Positions 17,497 to 26,122 of a stretch of DNA of 64,000 nucleotides are shown piece after piece. How positions within the stretch are numbered: position 1 is the first letter of the stretch; the number at the start of each line of letters is the position of its first letter. Under the pieces are notes generated by a model. That model was not told the origin of the DNA and ran no database searches. It saw only the letters and a list, made by a program, of their open reading frames with translations. The stretch comes from SAR324 cluster bacterium (GTDB taxonomy: Bacteria > SAR324 > NAC60-12), in the NCBI GenBank assembly GCA_028281495.1, contig JANQJU010000022.1, positions 1 to 64,000 on the forward strand, in the 5' to 3' direction. A program made the translations under genes and the position numbers.

Positions 17497-17518
17497 TAAA
17501 TTACGGAAAGGGATTCCC

Positions 17519-18400
17519 ATGGAATTGATCGAAACGATCTTTGCCGGATTGATGAAAAACTACCTAGACAAAGTGGAGTACGCCCGAAGAGTGCTAACAA
17601 AGTTGGAAAGCTTGGGAGAGTCCTTTCAAAATGATCATGTGGCGTTCCGGACTTTTGGTTTGCCACGCATAGGAATCGATTCTTTAGAAAAAGTATTCCT
17701 CGCCATTGGATACACCAAGCAAGATTATATGTATTTTGAGGCCAAAAAATTGAATGCTTATTGGTACCGTCCACCCGATTTGACCTTACCCAAGGTGTTT
17801 ATCAGCGAACTGATTGTAGACAAACTTTCTGACGACGCCCAATCCTTGATCCGGAGTTACACAGACGTACTGACCGAAGACCCTGCCGGTGCCGTCGATT
17901 TCACTGAAGTGGATCAGGTTTTGTCCTACCTACATACGTATCCTTGGCGTCAACCCTCGTATGCCGACTACCAACAGCTTCTCGCTGAGAGTGAATATGC
18001 CGCTTGGGTATTGACCTATGGTAATGAACTGAATCACTTCACGATCTCTGTCAACGCTCTAGAGACGATCCCCAACCTTCAAGCACTGAATGATTTACTC
18101 GAAGCAGAAGGCATTCCTTTGAATGATTCGGGTGGTAAAATCAAAGGCACACCAGAAAGTGGTTTGATGCAAAGTTCCACGGTCGCCAATTCTGCAGATA
18201 TTGCTTTTTCTGAAGGCTCCCACCGGATTCCTTATTCCTATATGGAGTTTGCTGAACGTTTTGTAGAACCTCAACATGCCGACGTCCCCTTGGAAAAACG
18301 TAAACCCGAACATTACTTCCAAGGATTCATTCCCAAAAGTGCCGACAAAATTTTCGAAAGTACCTATACTGCACAGGTGAAAAAGGAGAACGCATGTTAG
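17519..18400 (+). CDS. DUF1338 / 2-oxoadipate dioxygenase-decarboxylase family protein
   Basis: 293 residues from ATG 17519, which is preceded by GGAAAGGG; the longer frame overlaps hpt. The family is built on a vicinal oxygen chelate fold with a 2-His-1-Glu Fe(II) site. Candidate ligands are H40 (NDHVAFRTFG), H173 (LNHFTISVNAL) and a glutamate in SYMEFAER (~243-246). Characterised members (HglS/YdcJ) turn 2-oxoadipate into D-2-hydroxyglutarate in lysine catabolism. The 3' end overlaps astA by 7 bp, which suggests a linked role in amino-acid breakdown; the substrate here is unproven. Confidence 0.82.
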   Translation: MELIETIFAGLMKNYLDKVEYARRVLTKLESLGESFQNDHVAFRTFGLPRIGIDSLEKVFLAIGYTKQDYMYFEAKKLNAYWYRPPDLTLPKVFISELIVDKLSDDAQSLIRSYTDVLTEDPAGAVDFTEVDQVLSYLHTYPWRQPSYADYQQLLAESEYAAWVLTYGNELNHFTISVNALETIPNLQALNDLLEAEGIPLNDSGGKIKGTPESGLMQSSTVANSADIAFSEGSHRIPYSYMEFAERFVEPQHADVPLEKRKPEHYFQGFIPKSADKIFESTYTAQVKKENAC

Positions 18401-19419
18401 TCATTCGCCCCATCCAGCCCAATGATTTGTACCAACTGGAAGCATTGGCTTCAGAAGCCGGTGTGGGGATGACCACTCTCCCTGCCAATCAGAAAACCCT
18501 TCAAACCAAAATTGAAACCTCCTTGTGGAGTTTTGCCCGCGATGTGAAAGAGCCTTTGGAAGAATCCTACATGTTCGTCCTCGAAGATACAGACGTTTCC
18601 AAAATCGTAGGCACCTGTGGAATCATGGCGTTGAAGGCGAAGTCCGAACCCTTTTATTCTTATAAATTAGGCACCCTCGTGCATGCCTCGGAAGGTTTGG
18701 GGATTTATAAAAAAGTCCAAGCCTTGCATTTGGTGAATGATTTTCATGAAGTCTCAGAAATTTGTACGCTGTTTCTGAACAAAGAGTACCGCAAAAACAG
18801 CAATGGGAAACTGCTTTCACGATGTCGTTATTTATTCATTTCCCAATTCCCGGAACGCTTTGCGCCCATGATCATTGCTGAAATGCGAGGGGTGCAAAAT
18901 GAAGAGGGGCGTTCACCATTTTGGCGCAACATGGGGATGCACTTCTTTGAAATGGATTTTTCCAAAGCGGATTACTTGACCGCAACAGGTAACAAAAAAT
19001 TCATTTCCGACCTCATGCCCCGTTATCCCATCTATGTGCCGCTGCTACCTCAAGAGGCACAAGAGGTGATTGGACAAGTCAATGAAGCGACTGTCCCGGC
19101 GCTTAAACTACTGCAAAAAGAAGGATTCCGCTTTGAAGGCTACGTTGACATCTTTGATGCAGGCCCCACCATGCAAGCCGAACAGAATCAAATTTACACG
19201 GTTCGAGAGAATGTTCTCAGTACGGTGAGTGAGGTGGTCGAACAGATTGAATCCGAAGAATACATGATAAGCAACACCACACTAGACTTTCGCATCTGCC
19301 GAGGCCCTGTGTCTCCACAACCCGATGGAACGGTTCATCTCACCCAGGATGTTGCGAAAGTTCTCCGGCTCTATCCCGGCGATGCTGTGCGTTATATTCC
19401 ATTTCATACCTATCGATGA
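18394..19419 (+). CDS. astA: Arginine N-succinyltransferase
   Basis: 341 residues, typical length. The N-terminal GNAT-like half has IRPIQPNDLYQLEALASEAGVGMTTLP, KIVGTCGI, and LFLNKEYRKNSNGKLLSRCRYLF. FWRNMGMHFFEMDFSKADYL, CRGP and the C-terminal RLYPGDAVRYIP are also typical. The enzyme transfers succinyl from succinyl-CoA to arginine, the first AST-pathway step. The astB, C, D and E genes are not in this window. It is translationally coupled to the DUF1338 gene. Succinylation of ornithine or another amine is possible. Confidence 0.92.
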   Translation: MLVIRPIQPNDLYQLEALASEAGVGMTTLPANQKTLQTKIETSLWSFARDVKEPLEESYMFVLEDTDVSKIVGTCGIMALKAKSEPFYSYKLGTLVHASEGLGIYKKVQALHLVNDFHEVSEICTLFLNKEYRKNSNGKLLSRCRYLFISQFPERFAPMIIAEMRGVQNEEGRSPFWRNMGMHFFEMDFSKADYLTATGNKKFISDLMPRYPIYVPLLPQEAQEVIGQVNEATVPALKLLQKEGFRFEGYVDIFDAGPTMQAEQNQIYTVRENVLSTVSEVVEQIESEEYMISNTTLDFRICRGPVSPQPDGTVHLTQDVAKVLRLYPGDAVRYIPFHTYR

Positions 19420-19446
19420 TTCATACAATTCGATGATTCATACAAT
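19414..19446 (+). repeat. 2 x 17 bp tandem repeat spanning the astA stop codon
   Basis: CGATGATTCATACAATT at 19414-19430 is followed directly by the same sequence (16 of 17 bases present) at 19431-19446. The first copy contains the TGA stop of astA (19417-19419). Confidence 0.85.
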
Positions 19447-19525
19447 CCTTGAAAACTTTGTATCTCCGGATTGGAACTCACAATCTCCATCTGGAAAATA
19501 ACCTCAGTCATACAGGAGATGACCT

Positions 19526-19849
19526 ATGGAAACTTCAGAATATCTGAAATTAGCCAATGCACTCTTCCGCAAAGTGGAAGACAAGCTCGATGAGTTGGAA
19601 GAGGATGTCGATTACGAAAAGGCCGATGGCAAATTGGAAATGGTTTTTGAAAATGGTAGCAGTCGTGTGGTAGTGAACACACAACGGGCGATCCAGGAAA
19701 TTTGGCTCGCAGGAGGCGCGAGAGCCTGGCATTTCAAATACTTAGAGGGAGAACAGAAGTGGTTTGCGGTAGCAGAACAAGAAGAATTTTATACCTGCCT
19801 GAGCAATATGATTCAGGAACGAATCCAGAAGCCGGTAAGCTTCCATTAA
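19526..19849 (+). CDS. cyaY: Iron donor protein CyaY (frataxin)
   Basis: 107 residues, normal length for bacterial frataxin. An acidic first helix (DELEEDVDYEKADG) would bind iron, followed by the beta sheet LEMVFENGSSRVVVNTQRAIQEIWLA, GGARAWHFKYLEG and KWFAVAEQEEFYTCLSNMI. CyaY binds the IscS complex and modulates iron delivery and the rate of Fe-S assembly. AGGAG precedes the ATG. Its stand-alone position next to a MoeB-rhodanese gene (convergent) is a loose sulfur/iron association only. Confidence 0.92.
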   Translation: METSEYLKLANALFRKVEDKLDELEEDVDYEKADGKLEMVFENGSSRVVVNTQRAIQEIWLAGGARAWHFKYLEGEQKWFAVAEQEEFYTCLSNMIQERIQKPVSFH

Positions 19850-19863
19850 CGTGCAGAGGACAT

Positions 19864-19902
19864 AAAAAAAGCCACGAAATCCATCAAAGGACTTTGTGGC
19901 TT
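19864..19902 (-). terminator. Rho-independent terminator of the moeB-like gene
   Basis: Read on the minus strand: AAGCCACAAA, a 13-base loop, TTTCGTGGCTT (one bulge), then a run of seven T. It lies 38 bp after the stop at 19941. Confidence 0.75.
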
Positions 19903-19940
19903 GGTAGTCGACAGTTCCCAAAATCTTAAAGGACTCTGTA

Positions 19941-21113
19941 TTAATAGCGAGGCATGCCGGGATCAACGATTTCAGCCCATCGGTCGATTCCTCCATTCAA
20001 GCTTTTCACATTTCGGTATCCTGCCGAATAGAGCTTTTTCAACGCATTCATCGAACGTGTTCCTTTGTAGCAGTACAGATAGATCTCATCCTCCTGCTCC
20101 AACTCTGCGATACGATTTTCAAATTCACTGGTAGGAATCAGCACGGCATCATCCAAATGACAAATTTCCCATTCGTGTTGTTCACGCACATCCACCAATT
20201 TGACATCCCTTCCATCGTCCAGAATTTCTTCCAACTCGGGGGCTTCAATGCCAAACACATCTTCTGTGAATTCTACATCGCTCTCTTCCGTTTCTACACC
20301 AGGTAGTGTCACGTTACAGAAAGCCTCGTAGTCTTGCAGTTCATCAATGGTTGCGTTTTCGCTACACAGGGCACAATGTTCATCTTGCCGAATTTTAACT
20401 TCTTTGAAGCTCATTTTAAGTGCATCAAATAATAACAAGCGACCTGAGAGTGTTTTGCCTTTTCCAAGTATGAGCTTGATGGTTTCCGTGGCTTGAACCA
20501 TGCCCACAATACCAGGCAGGACTCCCAAGACTCCACCCTCAGCACAGTTGGGCACTAAGGCTGCTGGAGGCGGGGCAGAATACAAGCAGCGGTAGCAAGG
20601 TGCGCCTTTACGGGCACGTGGATCAAACACGGTCATCTGTCCTTGAAAACGAAAGATCGAACCATACACCAATGGTTTTTTGGCGAGATAGGCTGCATCA
20701 TTCACCAAATAGCGGGTGTTGAAATTGTCAGAGCCGTCTACAATCACATCGTATTGTGAAAACAATTCCACAGCATTGTCATTAGAAATGCCTTCGTTGT
20801 AGACTTTGACATTGACGTTGGGATTGGCTGCATTGATGGTCCGTTTGAGTTGTTCGACTTTGGGTTTGCCCACGTCCTCGACCGTGTAGGCAATCTGTCG
20901 TTGCAAGTTGGAGGTATCTACTACGTCGAAATCGATCAACCCCATCGTGCCGATGCCCGCAGCACCCAGATACATTCCAATGGGACAGCCGAGACCACCT
21001 GCTCCTACAATGAGGACCTTGGCGTCTTTGAGCTTTTCCTGTCCTTCCATGCCCACTTCCGGTAACCGCAAATGGCGCGAATAGCGATTGATTTCTTCAT
21101 TATTGAGTTTCAT
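19941..21113 (-). CDS. moeB: MoeB/ThiF-family adenylyltransferase with rhodanese domain
   Basis: 390 residues. Residues ~1-255 form the E1-like domain: RYSRHLRLPEVG, the ATP-binding GAGGLGCPIGMYLGAAG, DFDVVDTSNLQRQ, and two CxxC zinc pairs (CYRC ~175, CALC ~243). An acidic linker leads to a C-terminal rhodanese domain (~285-390) with active-site Cys in YLYCYKGTRS. Such fusions adenylate the C-terminal Gly of MoaD/ThiS-like carriers and pass sulfur on for molybdopterin, thiamine or tRNA thiolation. Which carrier is used cannot be told, as no moaD/thiS is in the window. Confidence 0.9.
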   Translation of the reverse strand: MKLNNEEINRYSRHLRLPEVGMEGQEKLKDAKVLIVGAGGLGCPIGMYLGAAGIGTMGLIDFDVVDTSNLQRQIAYTVEDVGKPKVEQLKRTINAANPNVNVKVYNEGISNDNAVELFSQYDVIVDGSDNFNTRYLVNDAAYLAKKPLVYGSIFRFQGQMTVFDPRARKGAPCYRCLYSAPPPAALVPNCAEGGVLGVLPGIVGMVQATETIKLILGKGKTLSGRLLLFDALKMSFKEVKIRQDEHCALCSENATIDELQDYEAFCNVTLPGVETEESDVEFTEDVFGIEAPELEEILDDGRDVKLVDVREQHEWEICHLDDAVLIPTSEFENRIAELEQEDEIYLYCYKGTRSMNALKKLYSAGYRNVKSLNGGIDRWAEIVDPGMPRY

Positions 21114-21429
21114 AGTTCCACGTCTCTTTCTAGTGCGGGGTTTCTAAAAAATATCCCTATTTCATGAGGGATAAATGACATACCTTGAGTAATAATTTGA
21201 CCAAAACTAGCACGGAAATTTTCGCTTGTCGAATGCATTAGTCGTAGGTAAACCGGGGCCTTACACCCCATTGTTTCCATCTATTTCCAGGCATCGAAAT
21301 AGGGTGAGAATCAGGGGTTTTTACCATCAATGAAATGTTGTGCCTTGGATTGGCCCTACGTAATTTCCCGGATGGACAACCCAGTGGAAAACATTCCATA
21401 GAATTGGAAAAAGCATATTTGAGAAAATA
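21114..21429. other. 316-bp divergent intergenic region (moeB / DUF2079)
   Basis: Contains a 7-bp inverted repeat TATCCCT/AGGGATA with an 8-base loop (21152-21173) near the moeB side, and GGGG-7-CCCC around 21256-21270. No ORF, promoter consensus or RNA family is recognised. It probably holds both divergent promoters. Confidence 0.4.
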
Positions 21430-23061
21430 ATGAGAATTCGAAATTTACCATTCGCCATTCTGTTCATTGTAACCACGATTACCTGTGTGTTCTTGTTTTT
21501 CATCCGATACCAAGCGTTGAAAACCGGCATCATGCATGGAGATATTGCCACCTACCTCAATTATCTCTGGAATACGAATTTTTGGGATCAGTTCCTCTAT
21601 TCGGATCAGCTCTACTTGACCTATGGATATCCCACTTATCTCGTGGATCATTTTGCTCCCACACTGATGCTGTTTGTTCCTCTGTATCACCTCTTTCCCT
21701 CTCCTATATTTTTAATCGCTCTATCGAGTATGGCTCCGGCAGTCAGCGTGTTTTTTGTTTACAAAATTTCTCGTGAAGTCCTGCACTCGGCATGGTTTGC
21801 GATCCTCATTGCGATCTCTTACCTGTTACATCCGATCACCTTGATTGCGACTTATGATCTCGGGCACGGATTCCACCACGATAGTCTGATTCCTCCTTTT
21901 CTCTTCGCAACCGTCTATTTTTTTCTGAGATATCGCCACACTCAGGAACGCTCGCCTCTCATCCTCTACGTGTGTTTCTTTTTACTTTTGGGAGTCAAAG
22001 AGAACTTGCCTGTGATTGGTTCGGTGGCATGTCTGCTGTTGGTGCTTTTTGACAAGAATTCGCGAAAATTGGGAATAGCGGGTTTCGCGCTGTGTCTTGT
22101 CTTTTTTAGTGTGGGAATCATTTGGTTGCCCTGGGCAACGGAAGTGGTGCCCCAACATAGCCACCGCATCATCGAAGATTTTTTTGAGCGAGGTGTTCCT
22201 GTGGTGGAAGTATTCGAGCTGATGGTTCGAAGTAAGGAGTTATTTTTATTTGTGCCCTTGTTCTTTGTGCCTCTGTTCATTTTACCGTTATCCTCTGAAT
22301 TCTTGATGTATACCTACCGAGACACCTACAATTTCACGAGCTACTACGGTTTTGCTCCATTGGCTGTGCTCACAGTCGGCTACATCTTTGGGACCCGACG
22401 TTTGATGCACATTTGCCAAACCTATCTTCGTCCCCATTGGGCACACCGGGTTGTTTTAGGAACACTCATTGGAATTGGTTTGGTATCGGGAACTTTGGGA
22501 GGATATCAGCTTCGGGAAATTTATAGTAACGTGAGTTTCTCACCAAAAAACTACTTTGAGATCGATTTTCAACCTGCCCTCGATTCCATTCCAAGAGACG
22601 CCCGCCTCTCTACCAGCACGATCTTGCATACCTTCTTATCGAATTGGGATCATCTCTTTCGGCATATGCCTGAGCATGCCGACTATGTGTTGGTCCATTT
22701 GATCTGTTTCCATTATGAGGAATACGATGCCCGTTTCATCCAAGTGCTGGAACACATGCTCTCAAAAAACATGCTCTCTGTTCATTTTGTGGATGGCCCC
22801 ATGGTCGTATTCAAACGAGAAGTCGACTCAGAAACCGTTATCCAAGAAACACACCCCCTCGTACGATCCAAATACCTTCCCTTACGGGAAGCCTCTGGTT
22901 TCATCGAATTGATTCATAGCTATGCCTTGGAAGCGGAAGGAAAGGTGCCACAGGCCATGAACAATCTGGCTCCATTGATAGAAAACTATCGACCCGATCG
23001 CCCTTTTCTTTTTCAAAGAGTCCTTCAGCGTCTTGCCGAGCTAAAGGAAAAAGCTTCTTAA
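21430..23061 (+). CDS. DUF2079-family polytopic membrane protein
   Basis: 543 residues with about ten membrane helices in the first ~360, followed by a soluble C-terminal domain. Family signs: YLNYLWNTNFWDQF near residue 40, HFAPTLMLFVPLYHLFPSP (~75) and YDLGHGFHHDSLIPPFLFA (~140). DUF2079 proteins resemble GT-C glycosyltransferases, which use polyprenyl-phosphate sugars at the outer face of the membrane; no member's reaction is established here. The position 46 bp before a sugar transferase supports a role in surface glycan assembly. The ribosome binding site is weak. Confidence 0.75.
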   Translation: MRIRNLPFAILFIVTTITCVFLFFIRYQALKTGIMHGDIATYLNYLWNTNFWDQFLYSDQLYLTYGYPTYLVDHFAPTLMLFVPLYHLFPSPIFLIALSSMAPAVSVFFVYKISREVLHSAWFAILIAISYLLHPITLIATYDLGHGFHHDSLIPPFLFATVYFFLRYRHTQERSPLILYVCFFLLLGVKENLPVIGSVACLLLVLFDKNSRKLGIAGFALCLVFFSVGIIWLPWATEVVPQHSHRIIEDFFERGVPVVEVFELMVRSKELFLFVPLFFVPLFILPLSSEFLMYTYRDTYNFTSYYGFAPLAVLTVGYIFGTRRLMHICQTYLRPHWAHRVVLGTLIGIGLVSGTLGGYQLREIYSNVSFSPKNYFEIDFQPALDSIPRDARLSTSTILHTFLSNWDHLFRHMPEHADYVLVHLICFHYEEYDARFIQVLEHMLSKNMLSVHFVDGPMVVFKREVDSETVIQETHPLVRSKYLPLREASGFIELIHSYALEAEGKVPQAMNNLAPLIENYRPDRPFLFQRVLQRLAELKEKAS

Positions 23062-23107
23062 TGCGTTTTTCATTTTCCTATCTTTCATAACCTTTTTCGT
23101 TTTTTTG

Positions 23108-23764
23108 ATGATTATGCAGCAACAAGAAATCGTAACCTATAGCGGATTGAAATGGCTGACTGATAAGTGTCTGGCTTTGTCATTGATTTTATTATTTTCG
23201 CCTGTTTTTGTGAGCACTTTTATTATCATGGGCATCAGCATGTTGATGCGTCCTCAGGATCGGGGGCCCTGGTTTTACCGAGAACGTCGGATCTCTCAAG
23301 GGGGGGAGTTTGACATCTTGAAATTCCGCGTTGTGCGACAAGACCTTCTGGAACGCGCCGAACAAGAAGGCAAATATTCGAGGATCTATGAGGCGGATGT
23401 CGAAAATCTCACTTGGGCAGGTCGGTATTTTCTCAAACGTTGGTATTTTGATGAATTGCCGCAATTGTTCAATATCCTCAAAGGTGACATGAGCTTAGTG
23501 GGGCCGCGCCCCTTGATTGTGTCTGAAGTGCGTGCCCAAATTCAACGAGGTTTCATCTACCGCAACCTCATTGTTGCCGGATGGACTGGCCCTGCCCAAG
23601 TAGGCGTCAAAGGGGATGATTTACAAAGTGGAGCAGAAACTATCGATCTGGAATATTTAGACTATTGCCGCGATTGGTCGGTCTGGAAGCTGTGGTGCTA
23701 CGATATGAAAATTCTGTACGAAACGCTCCGTGTGATGCTCATGGGAAAAGGGTTGAAATACTAA
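23108..23764 (+). CDS. Bacterial sugar transferase (phosphoglycosyltransferase)
   Basis: 218 residues. A single N-terminal hydrophobic re-entrant segment (~20-45), then the monotopic PGT core: WFYRERRISQGGEFDILKFR, the catalytic Asp-Glu pair in YFDELPQLFNILKGDMSLVGPRP, and GWTGPAQVG. Such enzymes move sugar-1-phosphate from a UDP-sugar to undecaprenyl phosphate, starting polysaccharide repeat-unit synthesis. No Shine-Dalgarno is visible, and TTG 23105, ATG 23108 and ATG 23114 are all possible starts. It ends 1 bp from the convergent CPBP gene. Confidence 0.88.
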   Translation: MIMQQQEIVTYSGLKWLTDKCLALSLILLFSPVFVSTFIIMGISMLMRPQDRGPWFYRERRISQGGEFDILKFRVVRQDLLERAEQEGKYSRIYEADVENLTWAGRYFLKRWYFDELPQLFNILKGDMSLVGPRPLIVSEVRAQIQRGFIYRNLIVAGWTGPAQVGVKGDDLQSGAETIDLEYLDYCRDWSVWKLWCYDMKILYETLRVMLMGKGLKY

Positions 23765-23765
23765 T

Positions 23766-24452
23766 TTAAAGAAACACCCAGATATCGTACAGGGCATGGG
23801 TATAAGCAGCGACAGCAAACCCACGTAAAAAATAGATGATGGTGAATAACAACCCAGCAATCCAGCGGAAGAGGAAGGAATAGATGTCAAAGAGATCGCC
23901 GAATTCTCCAATGTAGTGGCTTAAGGAAAACAGGAATGAGGCCAATACGATACAAATCGCCGCATTCAGCATCGGCTTGCGGATGAGAGGACGCAAAGAC
24001 CAAAATAAAACATTCAGCAGAACCACCCGGAAGAAAAATTCCTCAAACAAACCCGCTCCTAAGGACAAAGCGATGTTTTGGAGCAAGTTGCCTTGGAACG
24101 GAGCCGCCAACAAAATGGCATGCAAGATTGCATTGATAATGGTTCCAAACAAAATGCTGTAGATAAAGGATTCTATTAACATCCCCCCTAAGTACCGCCA
24201 ACGGATCGGTGCATAACGGTGATGTAAAAACGGGATGGCAAAAAACAACGCAAAAATCATCACAAAGGTGGCTTCTTGTGAAGTGACGTGGAACACACTC
24301 AATAAATTGCGAATCCACACATCGGCTGCATTACGAATCCTCCAAAAAGGCGTTTGGGTGAGCGCTAAAAGAATCTCATAAGCAATGAGCAACGGGAGCG
24401 CCGCAACCACTGAATAGTAGGGGTTATGGGATAGTTTGAAGTAGTCGGACAT
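23766..24452 (-). CDS. CPBP-family intramembrane metalloprotease
   Basis: 228 residues with six to eight hydrophobic helices. The CPBP/Abi (Rce1-like) motifs are present: EEFFFR (EExxxR, ~135), FSLSHY with a conserved His (~177), and THALYD near the C-terminus. Bacterial members are thought to be membrane-embedded glutamate proteases related to CAAX prenyl proteases, with roles in bacteriocin immunity or protein processing; the substrate is unknown. It lies 20 bp after the UDP-glucuronate epimerase gene on the same strand, so the two are probably co-transcribed. Confidence 0.85.
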   Translation of the reverse strand: MSDYFKLSHNPYYSVVAALPLLIAYEILLALTQTPFWRIRNAADVWIRNLLSVFHVTSQEATFVMIFALFFAIPFLHHRYAPIRWRYLGGMLIESFIYSILFGTIINAILHAILLAAPFQGNLLQNIALSLGAGLFEEFFFRVVLLNVLFWSLRPLIRKPMLNAAICIVLASFLFSLSHYIGEFGDLFDIYSFLFRWIAGLLFTIIYFLRGFAVAAYTHALYDIWVFL

Positions 24453-24472
24453 ATCGGACCTGCTTCCTACGC

Positions 24473-25429
24473 TTAAGCTTTATAATAAGTCCGATACCAT
24501 TCTACAAATCGAGGAATGCCTTCATCAATCGTCGTTTTCGGTTCAAAGCCATACAGTTCTTTGATCCGATCAATATCAGCATAGGTTTCGGTGACGTCAC
24601 CGGGTTGGAGAGGTTTATAATTACGAATGGCTTTTTTGCCAATCGCCTTTTCAATCACATCAATGAAATACTCCAAGTCTTCCGAACGATGGTTGCCAAT
24701 GTTGAGCAGTTCATAAGGTTGCGGATGATCGAGGCATGCAATGACACCATCCGTGATATCATCCACATACGTAAAATCCCGTCTCATTTTCCCATAGTTG
24801 AACACATCGATAGGTTCGCCATTCAAAATGGCTTTCGTGAACAGAAACAGGGCCATATCGGGTCGTCCCCAAGGGCCATAAACGGTGAAAAAGCGCAGTC
24901 CAGTCGTCGGCAGATTGAACAAATGACTATAGGTATGAGCCATCAATTCGTTCGCTTTTTTGGTCGCGGCATACAAGGAGATGGGCTGATCCACACGATC
25001 ATCAACACTGAAGGGGAGTTTTTTGTTTTTGCCATATACAGAAGAAGACGAAGCATACACAAAGTTGGAAACCTGAGCCTGTTTAGATAACTCCAAAATA
25101 TTGAGGAACGCTTCCAAGTTGCTTTTTTGATAAGCAAACGGGTTGATCAAGGAATACCGTACCCCTGCCTGCGCAGCTAGGTGACAAACCACATCAATCT
25201 TATGGTTACGGAAAACCGATTCTACCGCTTGCAAATTTTCTAAATCATATCGGTAAGCTGTGAATTGGTCGTAGCCGATGAGGCGAGCCAATCGATCTTC
25301 CTTGAGTTGGATATCATAATAATCATTAATATTATCGATGGTTATTACTGTATCGCCTCTATCCAAGAGTTTCTGAGCTGTATGAAATCCGATGAAACCG
25401 GCGGCTCCCGTTACCAAGTATGTCGTCAT
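24473..25429 (-). CDS. UDP-glucuronate 4-epimerase-like NAD-dependent epimerase
   Basis: 318 residues from the ATG at 25429 (MTTYLVTGAAGFIG); the longer frame adds 49 residues not typical of the family. SDR features: NAD-binding GAAGFIGFHTA, TIDNINDYYD, HLAAQAGVRYS, catalytic Tyr/Lys in SLYAATKKANE and RFFTVYGPWGRPDMALFLFTKAI, the last being strong for UDP-glucuronate to UDP-galacturonate epimerases. It would supply an acidic nucleotide sugar for capsule, LPS or exopolysaccharide, in keeping with the nearby sugar transferase. Confidence 0.9.
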   Translation of the reverse strand: MTTYLVTGAAGFIGFHTAQKLLDRGDTVITIDNINDYYDIQLKEDRLARLIGYDQFTAYRYDLENLQAVESVFRNHKIDVVCHLAAQAGVRYSLINPFAYQKSNLEAFLNILELSKQAQVSNFVYASSSSVYGKNKKLPFSVDDRVDQPISLYAATKKANELMAHTYSHLFNLPTTGLRFFTVYGPWGRPDMALFLFTKAILNGEPIDVFNYGKMRRDFTYVDDITDGVIACLDHPQPYELLNIGNHRSEDLEYFIDVIEKAIGKKAIRNYKPLQPGDVTETYADIDRIKELYGFEPKTTIDEGIPRFVEWYRTYYKA

Positions 25430-25783
25430 AGCTTTCTGACTCCCAAAAAAGTTTTGCCTCAAGGAAGCTGAATTTCTCCCTGCCTGCTGGATTACAAGCC
25501 TATGCCTTATTCTTCGTAACTCGGTGCAATTTTCAATCTTTTTGCACCTTCGGTACAGCCTCCACAAAGATCGCATCCGATTTATAGTAATGTTTTTTCC
25601 CCCCTATCGACTGCATAGGAAACAATTGTTTGGTACCAGAACCAAAGCAAGAATCTTCAAAAACTTTGGAAGTAGCTTCAAGAAATCAAAGGGCCCTTTC
25701 TCTATATTCAAAAGTGTGAAGCGAATAAACGCTATTTATTCAACTTGATAGAATAAACCTTAAGAATAAGAAAAGGAGATTTT
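25430..25783. other. 354-bp divergent intergenic region
   Basis: Lies between the epimerase gene and the small secreted protein at 25784. It has a perfect 12-bp palindrome AAAGGGCCCTTT (25688-25699) and a 7-bp inverted repeat GAATAAA/TTTATTC with a 5-base centre (25723-25741), just upstream of an A+T-rich stretch leading to the AAGGAG of the next gene. No ORF or known RNA recognised. Confidence 0.4.
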
Positions 25784-26122
25784 ATGAAAGGATTACTACT
25801 TTCTGGCATATTTATTCTAATATTTGGTATACAGGTGGGGTTTGCGCAAAGCCTGGTTACGGGCTTGCGTGACCGCATCACTACAGAGCCTCAACCCACT
25901 CGAACAGCCGCTGTTCAAGTTGCCGAAAAATTAGCGGCTCAAATTGAATCCGGTGACCACTATGTTCTCTATGTAGAAGCCCGCCGGGAGTGCCCTAATG
26001 ATCCGCGACCTCAATTTGAAGTCAAGGGGATGCGGCTCGATTCCTATTGGTTATACCAAGGGAAAAAATTTAATGAGCACTACCGAGCTGTGATCGATTT
26101 TACCCTGTCATGTCGACGTTAA
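25784..26122 (+). CDS. Small secreted protein of unknown function
   Basis: 112 residues behind a good AAGGAG site. A signal peptide ([22 protein letters not shown]) is cleaved after about residue 21. The mature ~90 residues contain two cysteines (RRECPNDP and LSCRR at the C-terminus) that could form a disulfide, and a mixed alpha/beta pattern. No family recognised. Its last four bases overlap the convergent lon gene. Confidence 0.75.
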   Translation: MKGLLLSGIFILIFGIQVGFAQSLVTGLRDRITTEPQPTRTAAVQVAEKLAAQIESGDHYVLYVEARRECPNDPRPQFEVKGMRLDSYWLYQGKKFNEHYRAVIDFTLSCRR

